Below are positions 27,984 through 37,932 of a stretch of DNA of 64,000 nt, piece after piece. How positions within the stretch are numbered: position 1 is the first letter of the stretch; each line of letters begins with the position of its first letter. Position numbers and translations under genes: made by a program. Below the pieces are notes generated by a model. That model searched no databases. It was not told where the DNA came from and saw only the letters and a list, made by a program, of their open reading frames with translations. This stretch comes from Neobacillus sp. FSL H8-0543 (GTDB lineage: Bacteria; Bacillota; Bacilli; Bacillales; Cytobacillaceae), in the NCBI RefSeq assembly GCF_038592905.1, contig NZ_CP151943.1, positions 3,484,501 to 3,548,500 on the forward strand, written 5' to 3'.

Positions 27984-28063
27984 GGTTCAAATTACCTAAG
28001 TATTACCACACACTTTTTCAAACTAAGCTAATTGTGTGGTAATCTCTGTTACAGTTCATTTTT

Positions 28064-29314
28064 TTATTGAATTGGAAGCCAGCTGACTTTCCAAACATCC
28101 TTTTTAGGATCTTTAAACATTCGGAATGCTGGGAATGAGCCTTCTTGGGCCTTCCAAGTAATTACTGCTTCATTGTCGTGTAAATAATTGATTTTAAATT
28201 CTTTAACTTGTTGCAGCCCTGCATAAAACTTTTTATCATTTTCATTGAATATAGCTCCATAAAATTCAGGCTCACCAAAATATTCTTCTTCAGAAGGAGT
28301 ACCAAACATTTCTCCTTTTATATATAGGGCATAAATCGTTTCCGAATCCTCCATGTGCTTTGCATAAAAGTACAACTTAAATACATCCAATGGTGACAAA
28401 CCTGCTAGAAGTTGGTCATTTTGCTTGCTTGCATATCCCGTATACAATGCCTTTAATTCAGCAGAAGGCTCAATGTTTGTTTGAACACTTTTTGAATCTT
28501 CAACTGGTGCTCCTATTCCATCCTCTTCTTCATCGTTAGTTATCGATTCCTTTTCTACTTGTTTGAAAATTCTTGAATATATTTCTTTTTTGTGTTCTTC
28601 TGTCATTTCATCATTATAGAGACCAAATCCCCAGTTTTTTAATGAGTCATCTTCTGTAGACTTAAGAACTCCGACAGCGTAGCTATTACCAGGAGTCCAA
28701 TCCCATGACTCATTATATTCAGTATCTTTTACGGTAAAAGGAATATGGCTTTTCGCCGATATGAAAAAGAATGGAATCGTAGAATTTAGGTAAATATCTG
28801 CATATTGACTTTTAGCAGCTTGCGTGAGATTCTCTTGCATAATAAAGATTGCATCATAGGAATCAAGATCATTACTCATCAACATTAACTTTTCTAAAGA
28901 AAATTCACTAAAACTTACTTGTTTCTCTTTAATTTCAGGTAATTCTCCAACGACTGCTATATTTAGAGGTTTTCCTTTGTACAATTCAAATTCGGGATAT
29001 GGTTCTTCTTTTTCTTTATTCGGGTCATCATTTGTAACTGGTGGTTCCTTAATTTTAGGAGTTTCTTCACCGCCACGAGCTAAATCTTGTGGAAAAATAT
29101 CCAATTTGTGGTTTAAAATTCCTAAGATAAGAACAAACATAACTCCATATGCAATATAGGATAATGCCTTTGGTACATACCTAGAAAAGTCATTTAGTGG
29201 TTTCGTTTGCACTGATTCAAGTTTTCGATATACATTTTCTCTATCTTTATTGGAAAATATTGTTACATTCTGCTTTTCATAAACTCTTTTTAAATCCTTT
29301 AATTGTTTATCCAA
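28064..29314 (-). CDS. Membrane-anchored protein paired with an ECF sigma factor (probable anti-sigma)
   Basis: 416 aa. A cytoplasmic N-terminus of ~45 residues is followed by one membrane segment (about 48-68), a Pro/Glu/Lys-rich linker and a large extracytoplasmic domain I do not recognise. The start overlaps the end of the upstream sigma gene by 16 bp, the usual anti-sigma arrangement. Single-pass topology with a short cytoplasmic part supports that role. No zinc-binding HxxxCxxC is seen, so it is not a ZAS-type anti-sigma. The late part (FKLYFYAKHMEDSETIYALY) is found in similar uncharacterised Bacillaceae proteins, by impression only. Confidence 0.6.
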   Translation of the reverse strand: MDKQLKDLKRVYEKQNVTIFSNKDRENVYRKLESVQTKPLNDFSRYVPKALSYIAYGVMFVLILGILNHKLDIFPQDLARGGEETPKIKEPPVTNDDPNKEKEEPYPEFELYKGKPLNIAVVGELPEIKEKQVSFSEFSLEKLMLMSNDLDSYDAIFIMQENLTQAAKSQYADIYLNSTIPFFFISAKSHIPFTVKDTEYNESWDWTPGNSYAVGVLKSTEDDSLKNWGFGLYNDEMTEEHKKEIYSRIFKQVEKESITNDEEEDGIGAPVEDSKSVQTNIEPSAELKALYTGYASKQNDQLLAGLSPLDVFKLYFYAKHMEDSETIYALYIKGEMFGTPSEEEYFGEPEFYGAIFNENDKKFYAGLQQVKEFKINYLHDNEAVITWKAQEGSFPAFRMFKDPKKDVWKVSWLPIQ

Positions 29315-29895
29315 AGGTCTCCACCTCTTTCAGATTGGATAATATTCTTTAATTTCCCTCTACCACGTTTAAGGCGAGTTCTTACCGTATTTTGGTTGAT
29401 TGATAGGGAATCTGCAATTTCGTTAACAGAGAATTCTTCGAAATAGAAAAGGATAATAACTTCACGGTACTTCATTGGCAGAGACAAGACTTGATTAAGT
29501 AATTGCTTTTCTTCATTTTTTCCTATTATGTGCTGCTCTGGAGTATCCGGAGGATCTGCGGATTTCACGAATTGTTCTAACTTCCCCTTAAGTTTAATGT
29601 TACGAACCTTCCAACTTCTCAAATAATCCTTACATTTATTGATTGCAATCGCATATACCCAGCTTCGTAGAGTTGATTTACCTTGAAATGTATTCAATTT
29701 TCGATATATCGTTACGAAAACTTCCTGTGTAACATCATCGGCATCACTCGGATTTTTTATATAACTATAGACCAGTCTTTTAATTTCTGAACCAAATTCA
29801 TTCATAATATTTTCGAGCGTTTCTATAGGATTCATTTGCGTGGTTTCCAACAGTTCCTTACTATATTGCAAATCATTGCGATTTATATAATCCAC
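29299..29895 (-). CDS. ECF-family RNA polymerase sigma factor
   Basis: 198 aa. Sigma region 2 covers ~30-100 (RLVYSYIKNPSDADDVTQEVFVTIYRKLNTF, LRSWVYAIAINKCKDYLRSWK). Region 4 covers ~135-190 (LPMKYREVIILFYFEEFSVNEIADSLSINQNTVRTRLKRGRGKLK). It starts at GTG 29895 behind GAGGAGGGG. An ECF-type promoter lies 36 nt upstream, pointing to autoregulation. It is coupled to the downstream membrane protein by a 16-bp overlap. Confidence 0.9.
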   Translation of the reverse strand: MDYINRNDLQYSKELLETTQMNPIETLENIMNEFGSEIKRLVYSYIKNPSDADDVTQEVFVTIYRKLNTFQGKSTLRSWVYAIAINKCKDYLRSWKVRNIKLKGKLEQFVKSADPPDTPEQHIIGKNEEKQLLNQVLSLPMKYREVIILFYFEEFSVNEIADSLSINQNTVRTRLKRGRGKLKNIIQSERGGDLWINN

Positions 29896-29930
29896 CTGTT
29901 CCCCTCCTCTACAAAAGCTTTCAAAAGTAA

Positions 29931-29957
29931 GACGAAGCTAGTTAGAAAAATAGTTCA
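29931..29957 (-). promoter_or_regulatory. ECF-sigma-type promoter
   Basis: On the minus strand, TGAACT (29957-29952), a 17-bp spacer and CGTC (29934-29931) resemble the TGAAC...CGTC promoters used by SigM/SigX-like factors. It probably directs autogenous expression of the sigma gene. Confidence 0.6.
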
Positions 29958-30115
29958 TTTTTCTACAAACTTTTTTAAAAGCTACCTCATTATTGTAAAT
30001 TGTTCAAGAAAAAAGCGTTAATCCATTTTGGAATAACGCACCACTTGGTAAAATAATTCATAATTATTTATAAATATCGACCTTTATCTTTAACATAGCC
30101 ATTTAATTTACAACT

Positions 30116-30307
30116 CTGTTGATTTGCGCGGAAGGCACGAGATCCTCGAAAATGCTAACGCATTTCCTTCGTGCGGTGCTGATTCACTGAAGCATATTCA
30201 ATGTCCTGCGGGACTCGCAGGTCAGGGTGAGACCCCACAGGCTTGCTGCTTGAGGAGGCTCACCGACCGCCCGCGGAAAGCGAAGTGCCTGGAGCGCAAA
30301 TCAACAG
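30116..30307. repeat. GC-rich inverted-repeat element, copy C (opposite orientation)
   Basis: Ends CTGTTGATTTGCGC (30116-30129) and GCGCAAATCAACAG (30294-30307) are exact inverse copies. The interior, read on the minus strand, matches copy A: CGCTTTCCGCGGGC and CGCACGAAGGAAATGCG. Nothing else is seen in 29958-30385. Confidence 0.72.
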
Positions 30308-30385
30308 ACATGTTCAAAGAACTTATATCAATAACATCATGATGAATTAACGCAGTGAATTGCTAAAGTTGTTGGATAAAATAAG

Positions 30386-30412
30386 AGGCTGGCGAAAGTA
30401 TCTCGACAGCCT
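30386..30412 (-). terminator. Terminator of ygaE
   Basis: AGGCTGGCGA and TCGACAGCCT pair (one mismatch). On the minus strand CTTATTTTATCC follows. Confidence 0.65.
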
Positions 30413-30438
30413 GAGGAAGAGCAGTTGTTCTTCCTTTT

Positions 30439-31518
30439 TCATTCCATTTGTTCTTGTTCAATTGTTAACTCATCATTATGATGAAAAGAATGGAAGCTAG
30501 TAATGAGTGTATCTAAATGTTCGACCTGCTCCCCATAATCAATAATTGAGGAGATGATCTGCATTGTATGATATAAATGCGGATCATTAAGGTCAGAATA
30601 GTCTTTTTGGTGGGACAAAAAGAGATTAAACAATTCCTTATGATCTAAACATGTACTAGGCTCTGAAGATACATTATGTGTTGGAATCTTACCGATAAAT
30701 TTCAGCATTAGTTGTTCATGGTGATAGATGATACAGTCCAGCTGTTCCTGTATTGTCTGCTGAAAATCTTCTGGTAATTGAAGTAATTCATTTTCGAATC
30801 GGTGTATTCGTTTCAGAGTATCAAGAGCTCTTTTGGCAGTTGAATTCATTTGTCTAAAAATGACAAGCTTACGAGATTTTTCTAAAGTTTTTTTCTTAAA
30901 ATAGCTGCGTTCTTCCTTATACATGGAATAAAACTGACTTATTTTTAAAAGACTATCCTTCAAATGTTCAATATCTGATTTAAGGTGATTATGGTCATAG
31001 TCATAACGGATACCTAAGCGGATCCATTTGATAATCTCTTCCGTTGTATTTGCAATTTTAAAATAAAGCTTATTTTCGTATTTTGGCGGTAAAAAAACTA
31101 GATTTACTATGAATGCAGAAAATACCCCAATCATGATTGTTCCAAAGCGAAAACCAGCAAATGGAATAAAGTCACTTCCCGGTGTCTCCATAATCGAGAG
31201 TAAAGTTACGAGAGAAAGTCCAATCGTATTTTCAAGTTTAAGCTTTAGGTTAAGAATAATTACCATGATGGCAGCTAAACCAATTACAATTATGTGATTT
31301 CCCAAGAGGAGAACAAAAAGAACTGCGAGTGCTGCGCCGATTAAGTTACCTTGAATTTGTTCGATAATGGTTAAGACAGAACGGTAGATAGTCGGTTGAA
31401 TAGCAAAGATTGCAGCAATTCCTGCTAATACAGGGGCGGGAGAGTGCAATAACTGTGCTAAGTAGAGTGATAAAACAATGGCAACTCCCGTTTTAAAGAT
31501 GCGAGCACCTAACTTCAT
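30439..31518 (-). CDS. ygaE: YgaE-like aromatic acid exporter family membrane protein
   Basis: 359 aa. Residues 1-150 hold about six short membrane helices (ArAE_1/UPF0421 type). Residues ~165-345 are a soluble helical domain with charged heptads. The position between ygaD and hemL2 equals ygaE in B. subtilis. The family is related to FUSC/aromatic-acid exporters; the actual substrate is unknown. Confidence 0.82.
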   Translation of the reverse strand: MKLGARIFKTGVAIVLSLYLAQLLHSPAPVLAGIAAIFAIQPTIYRSVLTIIEQIQGNLIGAALAVLFVLLLGNHIIVIGLAAIMVIILNLKLKLENTIGLSLVTLLSIMETPGSDFIPFAGFRFGTIMIGVFSAFIVNLVFLPPKYENKLYFKIANTTEEIIKWIRLGIRYDYDHNHLKSDIEHLKDSLLKISQFYSMYKEERSYFKKKTLEKSRKLVIFRQMNSTAKRALDTLKRIHRFENELLQLPEDFQQTIQEQLDCIIYHHEQLMLKFIGKIPTHNVSSEPSTCLDHKELFNLFLSHQKDYSDLNDPHLYHTMQIISSIIDYGEQVEHLDTLITSFHSFHHNDELTIEQEQME

Positions 31519-31669
31519 TTATAATAATTTCCTTTCAGAGATGAATATTATCAACTATAATATATTAATGCTAAACATCTTCGTACTATACATGGATTCA
31601 TACATATTATCAAGAGATTTTACATGAAATTTAAATTTTCGAATTTTGGACAAAAATCTAAACAAAAGT

Positions 31670-31694
31670 AACGTCCGCCAATGTGGCGGACGTT
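31670..31694. terminator. Terminator of the glutamate synthase gene
   Basis: AACGTCCGCC and GGCGGACGTT form a perfect 10-bp stem with loop AATGT. On the minus strand ACTTTTGTTT follows. Confidence 0.8.
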
Positions 31695-31700
31695 ATTTTT

Positions 31701-34700
31701 TCATTCAGTAGATACAGCTGGGTCAGCTTGTTCTTTTACTGGTACAATTTGCAAGAAGTGATTTTCTGGGTTTTTTAGTAATGCACGAAGCTGACTGGCT
31801 TCTTCTTCCTGCCCATCATTTTCTAGTAAATTAGTGTATTTAGTTAATAACTCCTTTACGTCACTCTTCCCATTTTCATTTAATTCGGTGATAGAAACCT
31901 TGGCGCCTTTTGCGACTCTTCTTGATAGCGCTGCTTTCGTTAAGCCAACCTCAGGCTGATGGCGGACATAAACTACCCCACCAGTCATTCCTGCGCAAAT
32001 CCATGGACCTGGGTCTCCTAAAACTAATCCCCGGCCGTTTGTCATGTACTCAAACGCAAAGCCTTTAATATTTGCCTTTGCACCGATGTTTCCAGCCTCT
32101 TTCTCAGGGATTGGCTGCTTTACAAATCCGCCAACAAGTAAATCCGCTCCTGAAAGACGTATTCCAGCACGTGCGTCAGCATCACCTTGTGCAACAAGCA
32201 TCCCTTTTTGTGCCCCGTAACCAAAACCTTTTCCTACTGACCCATTATAATAGTGGCCGTTTTTCCCTTTAGATTTAAGAATAAAAATGTTACCGCCGAA
32301 GGAAGTCTTTCCAACACCATCTTGACCGCCGCCGTTTACGGAAATATTAATTCCTTCACTATTATAGGCACCTAAGCCGTTTCCAGGAATGGAGCCGTTC
32401 TTGTATTTTAGTTGAACCGGAGCGAGCTGCTTATACGAACCGTCCAGTCTATCACGTACTCGGTGACAAGAAACCCGGCTACCTAAGACACGCTGTTCAG
32501 AGGTGATACGATCAAACTCACGATCAGAGTTTAATTGTTCCACACTACCATCCAAATACTCCGCTCCAGCTGCTACTTGCATTTGAACCTCTTGGAAAGG
32601 TTTTACTTCAGCAGTTTTTGAAAATTGGCTAATTTCCAATGGCTTTAGTAAGTAATTCAGACTAAGCTGATTTTTACCTCTAACCTGCTCTAACAAATCT
32701 GAACGACCCACAGCATTCTGTAAATTACTAACACCAATTGATGCTGCTAGTGCCTTTAATTCATTTCCGAATGATGTAAAGAGATTCATGATCCCATTAA
32801 CAGCTAATTCTAGCTGACGCGGAACAAAACGGCGCAGGCCATGTTCCTTAGCTTGAACCTCTGACTCAATTTGTGTTGCTATTCCAACGTGGCAGGTGTC
32901 CAAATGACATCCGCGGCAAGTGGTGCAACCAATGGCAAGCATCGATAAGGTTCCGAAACCAACCCTGTTTGCCCCAAGAAGCATGATCTTCATAACGTCC
33001 ATGGCACTCTTCATGCCGCCGTCTGCCCAGATTTCCACCTTATCACGCAGGCCGCTTTCAAGGAGGGCATTATGTGCAGCTTTAACGCCAATCTCTACAG
33101 GTAGACCGACATGCGCAAGTGCATGTATTCTTGCTGCGCCTGTACCGCCGTCAAAACCGCTTAGTGTGATAATATCAGCACCGGCTTTAGCAATACCAAC
33201 AGCAATCGTTCCGATGTTAGGGACAACGGGAACCTTAACAGCAATTTTCGCTTGGTCATTTGCTGTTTTTAATTCTAGTATCATTTGAGCCAAATCCTCA
33301 ATTGAGTAAATATCATGATTGTTTGATGGTGAAATTAAGTCTGAACCAAGTGTTGCATTACGTGCTTCAGCAACCTTAGCTGTAACCTTAGAGCCTGGCA
33401 GGTGTCCGCCTTCACCAGGTTTTGCTCCCTGACCAATTTTAATTTCTAAAAGATTAGAAGAATTCAAGAGTTCAGCATTAACGCCAAAGCGGCCGGATGC
33501 CACTTGCTGTCCCCTGGTTTTAGGATATTTACCTAACATATCCTTTATTTCTCCGCCTTCACCATTTAAACTGACCATATTTAAGCGGTCAGCACCTTCA
33601 GCATAGGCTCTGAAGGCGGTTTCGTTCTGTGATCCAAATGACATGGAGGAAATAAGGAACGGCAAATCATGATCGCCAACCCGAATGTCTACTTCTTCTG
33701 GTGACACAGTTTGGTTATTCGCTTTTAATTGAATTAAATGACGTATAGTTGTTGGGTTTGATAGTTCTTGTTCACTAATTTTATCACGGTAAACACTGTA
33801 ATCACCTGTTGCAGCAACCTCCCCGATTGCTTTCCAAATTCGTGGAAAGAGGTGAAAGGTTTTGCCAACTCGTTCATTTTCATTTTGGTAATCTTCAGCT
33901 CGTGATATAGCATCTGCCTTCATCGCTTCAAAATCATTTTCCATCTCGTTTGAACCAAAGAAGTTAACAATGTTTAACACGTGTGCGATGTCTTCATGTA
34001 ATCCAATACTCGAGAAGAGTCGGCCATAACCACGTAATTCATGGATGCCAATGGTCGAGATGACTTTTTCAATCCCTTTTGATAGAGCACTATATAAGTT
34101 GATTAAGGGCTGTGTAGATTCATCGAACACAGTCATAAACATATAATAGGGGCTAATCAAATCTGCTCCCAATCCAAATACCGTTACGATATCGTGAAGG
34201 GAACGAATTGCAGCTGAACGTACTAGTAATGAACAATCTCTCCGCAGTTCTTCAGTAACCAAAGCCTGATCAACTGCTGAAGTAGCAAGAAGCGGGTCTA
34301 ACCAATAGAAGTCATGCTGATGTGCTGCTGCATCATCAAGGATAAGCAGGCTTTTTCCTGCACGGACTGCTTCAACTGCTTCACTGGCAATTCTCGTTAG
34401 GGCTGCATCAACCTTTTCATTTTTAGTAAATGTAGTTGAAATAAACGCTGTTAGATTTTCTGTTTGGAAATGCTGAACCAGTTGGTCAAAGCTTGGCTGA
34501 CCCAAGGATTCTGCACAGTTGTATCCTGCTTTTCCTTCTAAAAGAAGTGGTGTTGTTAGTTCAAGAACCGTTTCTGTTTGTTGACTCTTGAATAAAGTTG
34601 GTCGTTTACCAATAATGACTCGTGTTGAAAAATGTTCTGTTTCACGATCACGGTCAATGGCTGGGTTTGTTACAACAGCAACACTTTCTTTGATATAATC

Positions 34701-36170
34701 GGCAATATTTTTTCGTTCAGGATTAAGAGCAGCCAGCGGTGCATCATGTCCGAGAGAACGAATGGGTTCAGCACCCTTTTCCGCCATCTGCTCGATCAAT
34801 TGGATATGATCACGTTCCCAGCCAAAGGCTTTATATTGTCCATTATGAATTTTGTCGGGGTAATTCATAGTTATACTCTTTTTTAAAGCGGGTGTATTTA
34901 GACGTACCCTTGAGTCCTGTAGATTTAAACGGCTAGAAAAGCGGCGATAAACTTCCTTTTGATAGCGGTCTTGCTCGAAAACTTCTAAAATATGACCATT
35001 CCATTTAAAACCGATTTTCTCACCGGGCGCCAAAGGCTTAGGATTATTTATGAATTCACTTGAAGGAATGATTCCTGGTTCAGAGGAAAATAGGTAAGAG
35101 CTCTCTGTTTCTAACATCCACAGCGGACGAAGCCCCAACGCATCGACACTGAATACTGCTTCATCACCAAATCTGGAAATAATTCCTGCAGGTCCCTGTG
35201 CAAAATGTCCCCAGCCCTCACGCAAATAGGTGTAGAGGTCCTGAAGGTCGTTAGAATAAGCTTTGATTTCATTAATTATTGGCGGAAATAGAAGCTCCAT
35301 TGCCTCGAATAAGGAATATCCTTCTCTGCAGATTAGGGTTTCCATTGTCCTGCTAAGATCTTGTGAATCACTTCCGTTTTGAACGAGAGGAACACCAATC
35401 ATTTTCGCTTCATCACGAAGTTTGGCAATGGTATTAATTTCTCCGTTGTGTCCAAGAACACTAAAGGGTTGAACACGGAAAAAGCTGGATAGAGTGTTAG
35501 TGGAATACCGATTATGACCTAATGTCATAGTAGAGGCAACCAGTGGATTAGCCAGGTCCTGATAATAGCGAGGCAGAATATCCCCAGCGCCCATTACTTT
35601 ATATACGACATGGTTTTGGCTAAGTGACGCAACATGAACATCCTCATTTTTTTCTAAATCAATCAATGCCTGAAAGAGGATATTCGTTAAATCTTTCCCT
35701 TTTTTTGTTGAAAGGCAAGCAAATTGCCAGAAAACAGGGTTTTCTTGAATAGCAATCGGACCTAATTTAGTGGAGTCGGTTACCAAATTCGTTTCAAAAA
35801 CTACCTCTAATTCATAGTTTTCTAGTTTCTTAATCAGTTCTTTTTTAACAGAAGTCCAATCAACTTTTTGGCTGATAAAAACATGACCTACAGCAAAGCC
35901 TTCTTTGTCAACGAGCGTTGGGTCAACACCAGCATTCTGTAGTTTTTCTTTCCATAGTTTAGCTGGAATATCCAGATGAATTCCTACGCCGTCACCCTCA
36001 CCATTGATAAAACCTGCGCGATGATTCATCGTCACAAGGGCATCTATACAATCGAAGATATTTTTTCTAGTAGGCTGTTTTATTTTTTCAAGGGATGCGA
36101 CAATTCCGCAGGCATCATGTTCATGATTATGGAAATCTTTAAAGCAGGAAGGGTTCCATTTTTTAGTCAT
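31701..36170 (-). CDS. gltA: Glutamate synthase (NADPH) large subunit
   Basis: GOGAT alpha subunit, 1489 aa (B. subtilis GltA is ~1520). A short propeptide ends before nucleophile Cys21 (HDACG), which starts the class II glutaminase domain (GHNRYSTNT, GHNGEIN). The central and FMN-binding synthase domains follow (NGEGGE, KPGEGGHLPGSKV, SGFDGGTGA, WADGGMKSA). The cluster cysteines are in CTTCRGCHLDTC, and the C-terminal beta-helix is Gly-rich. The small NADPH-binding subunit gene is not adjacent on either side, unlike B. subtilis gltAB, so it must be elsewhere. Confidence 0.95.
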   Translation of the reverse strand: MTKKWNPSCFKDFHNHEHDACGIVASLEKIKQPTRKNIFDCIDALVTMNHRAGFINGEGDGVGIHLDIPAKLWKEKLQNAGVDPTLVDKEGFAVGHVFISQKVDWTSVKKELIKKLENYELEVVFETNLVTDSTKLGPIAIQENPVFWQFACLSTKKGKDLTNILFQALIDLEKNEDVHVASLSQNHVVYKVMGAGDILPRYYQDLANPLVASTMTLGHNRYSTNTLSSFFRVQPFSVLGHNGEINTIAKLRDEAKMIGVPLVQNGSDSQDLSRTMETLICREGYSLFEAMELLFPPIINEIKAYSNDLQDLYTYLREGWGHFAQGPAGIISRFGDEAVFSVDALGLRPLWMLETESSYLFSSEPGIIPSSEFINNPKPLAPGEKIGFKWNGHILEVFEQDRYQKEVYRRFSSRLNLQDSRVRLNTPALKKSITMNYPDKIHNGQYKAFGWERDHIQLIEQMAEKGAEPIRSLGHDAPLAALNPERKNIADYIKESVAVVTNPAIDRDRETEHFSTRVIIGKRPTLFKSQQTETVLELTTPLLLEGKAGYNCAESLGQPSFDQLVQHFQTENLTAFISTTFTKNEKVDAALTRIASEAVEAVRAGKSLLILDDAAAHQHDFYWLDPLLATSAVDQALVTEELRRDCSLLVRSAAIRSLHDIVTVFGLGADLISPYYMFMTVFDESTQPLINLYSALSKGIEKVISTIGIHELRGYGRLFSSIGLHEDIAHVLNIVNFFGSNEMENDFEAMKADAISRAEDYQNENERVGKTFHLFPRIWKAIGEVAATGDYSVYRDKISEQELSNPTTIRHLIQLKANNQTVSPEEVDIRVGDHDLPFLISSMSFGSQNETAFRAYAEGADRLNMVSLNGEGGEIKDMLGKYPKTRGQQVASGRFGVNAELLNSSNLLEIKIGQGAKPGEGGHLPGSKVTAKVAEARNATLGSDLISPSNNHDIYSIEDLAQMILELKTANDQAKIAVKVPVVPNIGTIAVGIAKAGADIITLSGFDGGTGAARIHALAHVGLPVEIGVKAAHNALLESGLRDKVEIWADGGMKSAMDVMKIMLLGANRVGFGTLSMLAIGCTTCRGCHLDTCHVGIATQIESEVQAKEHGLRRFVPRQLELAVNGIMNLFTSFGNELKALAASIGVSNLQNAVGRSDLLEQVRGKNQLSLNYLLKPLEISQFSKTAEVKPFQEVQMQVAAGAEYLDGSVEQLNSDREFDRITSEQRVLGSRVSCHRVRDRLDGSYKQLAPVQLKYKNGSIPGNGLGAYNSEGINISVNGGGQDGVGKTSFGGNIFILKSKGKNGHYYNGSVGKGFGYGAQKGMLVAQGDADARAGIRLSGADLLVGGFVKQPIPEKEAGNIGAKANIKGFAFEYMTNGRGLVLGDPGPWICAGMTGGVVYVRHQPEVGLTKAALSRRVAKGAKVSITELNENGKSDVKELLTKYTNLLENDGQEEEASQLRALLKNPENHFLQIVPVKEQADPAVSTE

Positions 36171-36255
36171 ATTGTTTGGCTTTGAGCAGGTAATCCTCTA
36201 AAGCCGCTCACCTCCTAGATTGAATTGGTAAATTGACGGGGCATAATGTTTATGG

Positions 36256-36271
36256 GTTATTATTAAATAAC
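36256..36271. promoter_or_regulatory. 16-bp dyad upstream of gltA
   Basis: GTTATT-ATTA-AATAAC is a perfect 6-4-6 palindrome about 90 bp upstream of the gltA start. It does not fit the TnrA/GlnR consensus well. It is a candidate operator for a regulator of glutamate synthesis. Confidence 0.35.
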
Positions 36272-36401
36272 ATTTTAATATTATCATAAGAATATTCAGA
36301 ATTCAAATAATTATACAAAAATATGGATATAAAATCCGATTGTTATTGTTCTTTATTTTTCAAAAAGCTATTAATGTAACCGTTTTCAAAGAGTAGGAGA
36401 G

Positions 36402-36432
36402 ATTAAAGGAAGTGAATCTCACTTCCTTTAAT
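36402..36432. terminator. Hairpin after hemL2
   Basis: ATTAAAGGAAGTG and CACTTCCTTTAAT form a perfect 13-bp stem around AATCT. It lies just past the hemL2 stop on the minus strand but lacks a clear T-tract there. Confidence 0.5.
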
Positions 36433-36450
36433 GTATAAAATAGTGTATAT

Positions 36451-37746
36451 TTATTCGCTTTGCAGCTGAGAAAATGCATGGTTTACTGCATGGAGTGTTG
36501 CTTCTATATCTTCTTCGGTATGAGAAATCGTTAAAAACCAGGCTTCGTACTTTGATGGAGCCAGGTTAATTCCTTGATGGAGCATGAGCTTAAAGAATTT
36601 GCTGAACATTTCTCCATCCGTGTTTTCTGCTTGTTTATAGTTTTCTATTTTTTCATTTGTAAAAAATACGGTTAGTGCACCTTTTAAGCGATTAATGGTA
36701 ATTGGGACATTGTGTTCCTTAGCAGCCTCTAAAATTCCTTTTTCAAGTAAGGCTCCTAAACGGTCTAAATAATCATAAATTCCATTTTGCTTTAATACCT
36801 CTAAACAAGCAATCCCGGAGAGAATAGAGGCAGGATTTCCAGCCATTGTTCCTGCTTGATAAGCAGGACCTAACGGTGCTACGGTTTCCATAATTTCTTG
36901 CCGTCCGCCGTAAGCTCCAATAGGTAAGCCGCCCCCAATAATTTTTCCGAGGACTGTCAAATCAGGTTGGATGCCTAATAAATCTTGTGCACCACCATAC
37001 ATAAATCTGAAGGCGGTAATTACCTCATCATAAATCACTAGTGCGCCGGCCTGATGGGTAAGATCATTAACCTGCTGTAAAAACCCTGGATTTGGTTCGA
37101 CAATTCCAAAATTCCCAACAATCGGTTCAACTAAAACAGCCGCAACTTGATTGCCCCATTTTTCTAAAGCTTCCTTAAAAGGTTCGATATCATTAAAGGG
37201 CACAGTAATTACTTCTTGAGCAATACTTTTTGGTACACCGGCGGAGTCAGGGATTCCGAGTGTAGATGGGCCTGAACCTGCAGCAACTAGAACTAGATCA
37301 GAGTGACCATGATAGCAGCCCGCAAACTTAATGATTTTATCTCTGCCGGTATAGGCGCGTGCAACACGAATGGTTGTCATTACGGCCTCCGTACCTGAAT
37401 TTACAAAGCGAACTCTTTCTAATGAAGGAATCGCTTCTTTTAACATTTTTGCAAATTTCACCTCGTGGGGTGTTGGTGTACCATAAAGGACGCCGCTCTC
37501 GGCAGCTTGTTTAATGGCTTCTGTTATATGCGGGTGAGCATGTCCTGTAATGATCGGGCCGTATGCAGCAAGAAAATCAATATACTGGTTTCCGTCAACA
37601 TCCCAAAAATAGGCACCCTGTGCACGTTCCATCACCACCGGAGCACCGCCGCCAACTGCTTTATAGGAACGAGAGGGGCTATTCACTCCACCTACTATAT
37701 GTTCAAGTGCTTCACTATGTATCCGTTCTGAATTTGTAAATTGCAT
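36451..37746 (-). CDS. hemL: Glutamate-1-semialdehyde 2,1-aminomutase
   Basis: PLP enzyme making 5-aminolevulinate for tetrapyrroles. 431 aa. It shows [49 protein letters not shown], the DEVITAFRF block with the PLP-binding Asp, and the Schiff-base Lys in [17 protein letters not shown]. Position next to bcp and perR marks it as the second copy (gsaB/hemL2 of B. subtilis). ATG 37746 follows TTAGGAGG; seven in-frame upstream codons lack a site. Confidence 0.92.
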   Translation of the reverse strand: MQFTNSERIHSEALEHIVGGVNSPSRSYKAVGGGAPVVMERAQGAYFWDVDGNQYIDFLAAYGPIITGHAHPHITEAIKQAAESGVLYGTPTPHEVKFAKMLKEAIPSLERVRFVNSGTEAVMTTIRVARAYTGRDKIIKFAGCYHGHSDLVLVAAGSGPSTLGIPDSAGVPKSIAQEVITVPFNDIEPFKEALEKWGNQVAAVLVEPIVGNFGIVEPNPGFLQQVNDLTHQAGALVIYDEVITAFRFMYGGAQDLLGIQPDLTVLGKIIGGGLPIGAYGGRQEIMETVAPLGPAYQAGTMAGNPASILSGIACLEVLKQNGIYDYLDRLGALLEKGILEAAKEHNVPITINRLKGALTVFFTNEKIENYKQAENTDGEMFSKFFKLMLHQGINLAPSKYEAWFLTISHTEEDIEATLHAVNHAFSQLQSE

Positions 37747-37932
37747 ACTATTCCTCCTAAAGATCATTTCTTTCTTATTTTATCATTAAATTTATCGAGA
37801 TAAAGATTGAATGAATTTTAGAATTTCTTATGACTTCCTTATCTAGTGAAATATGTTTGTCTCATTTTTGATATTTTATCATCCTATTATGCATAGAAAT
37901 AGACTATCTAATGTTAATTGAGGTGGTTGCTA

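Noticed and set aside
27759..28031. A 90-codon plus-strand frame
   Set aside because: It spans the ygaD terminator and repeat copy B; composition follows the repeat.
30124..30342. A 72-codon plus-strand frame
   Set aside because: It is the inverted copy of the same repeat element read through; not a gene.
36256..36271. TnrA/GlnR box upstream of gltA
   Set aside because: Several consensus positions of TGTNAN7TNACA are not met, so only a generic dyad is claimed.
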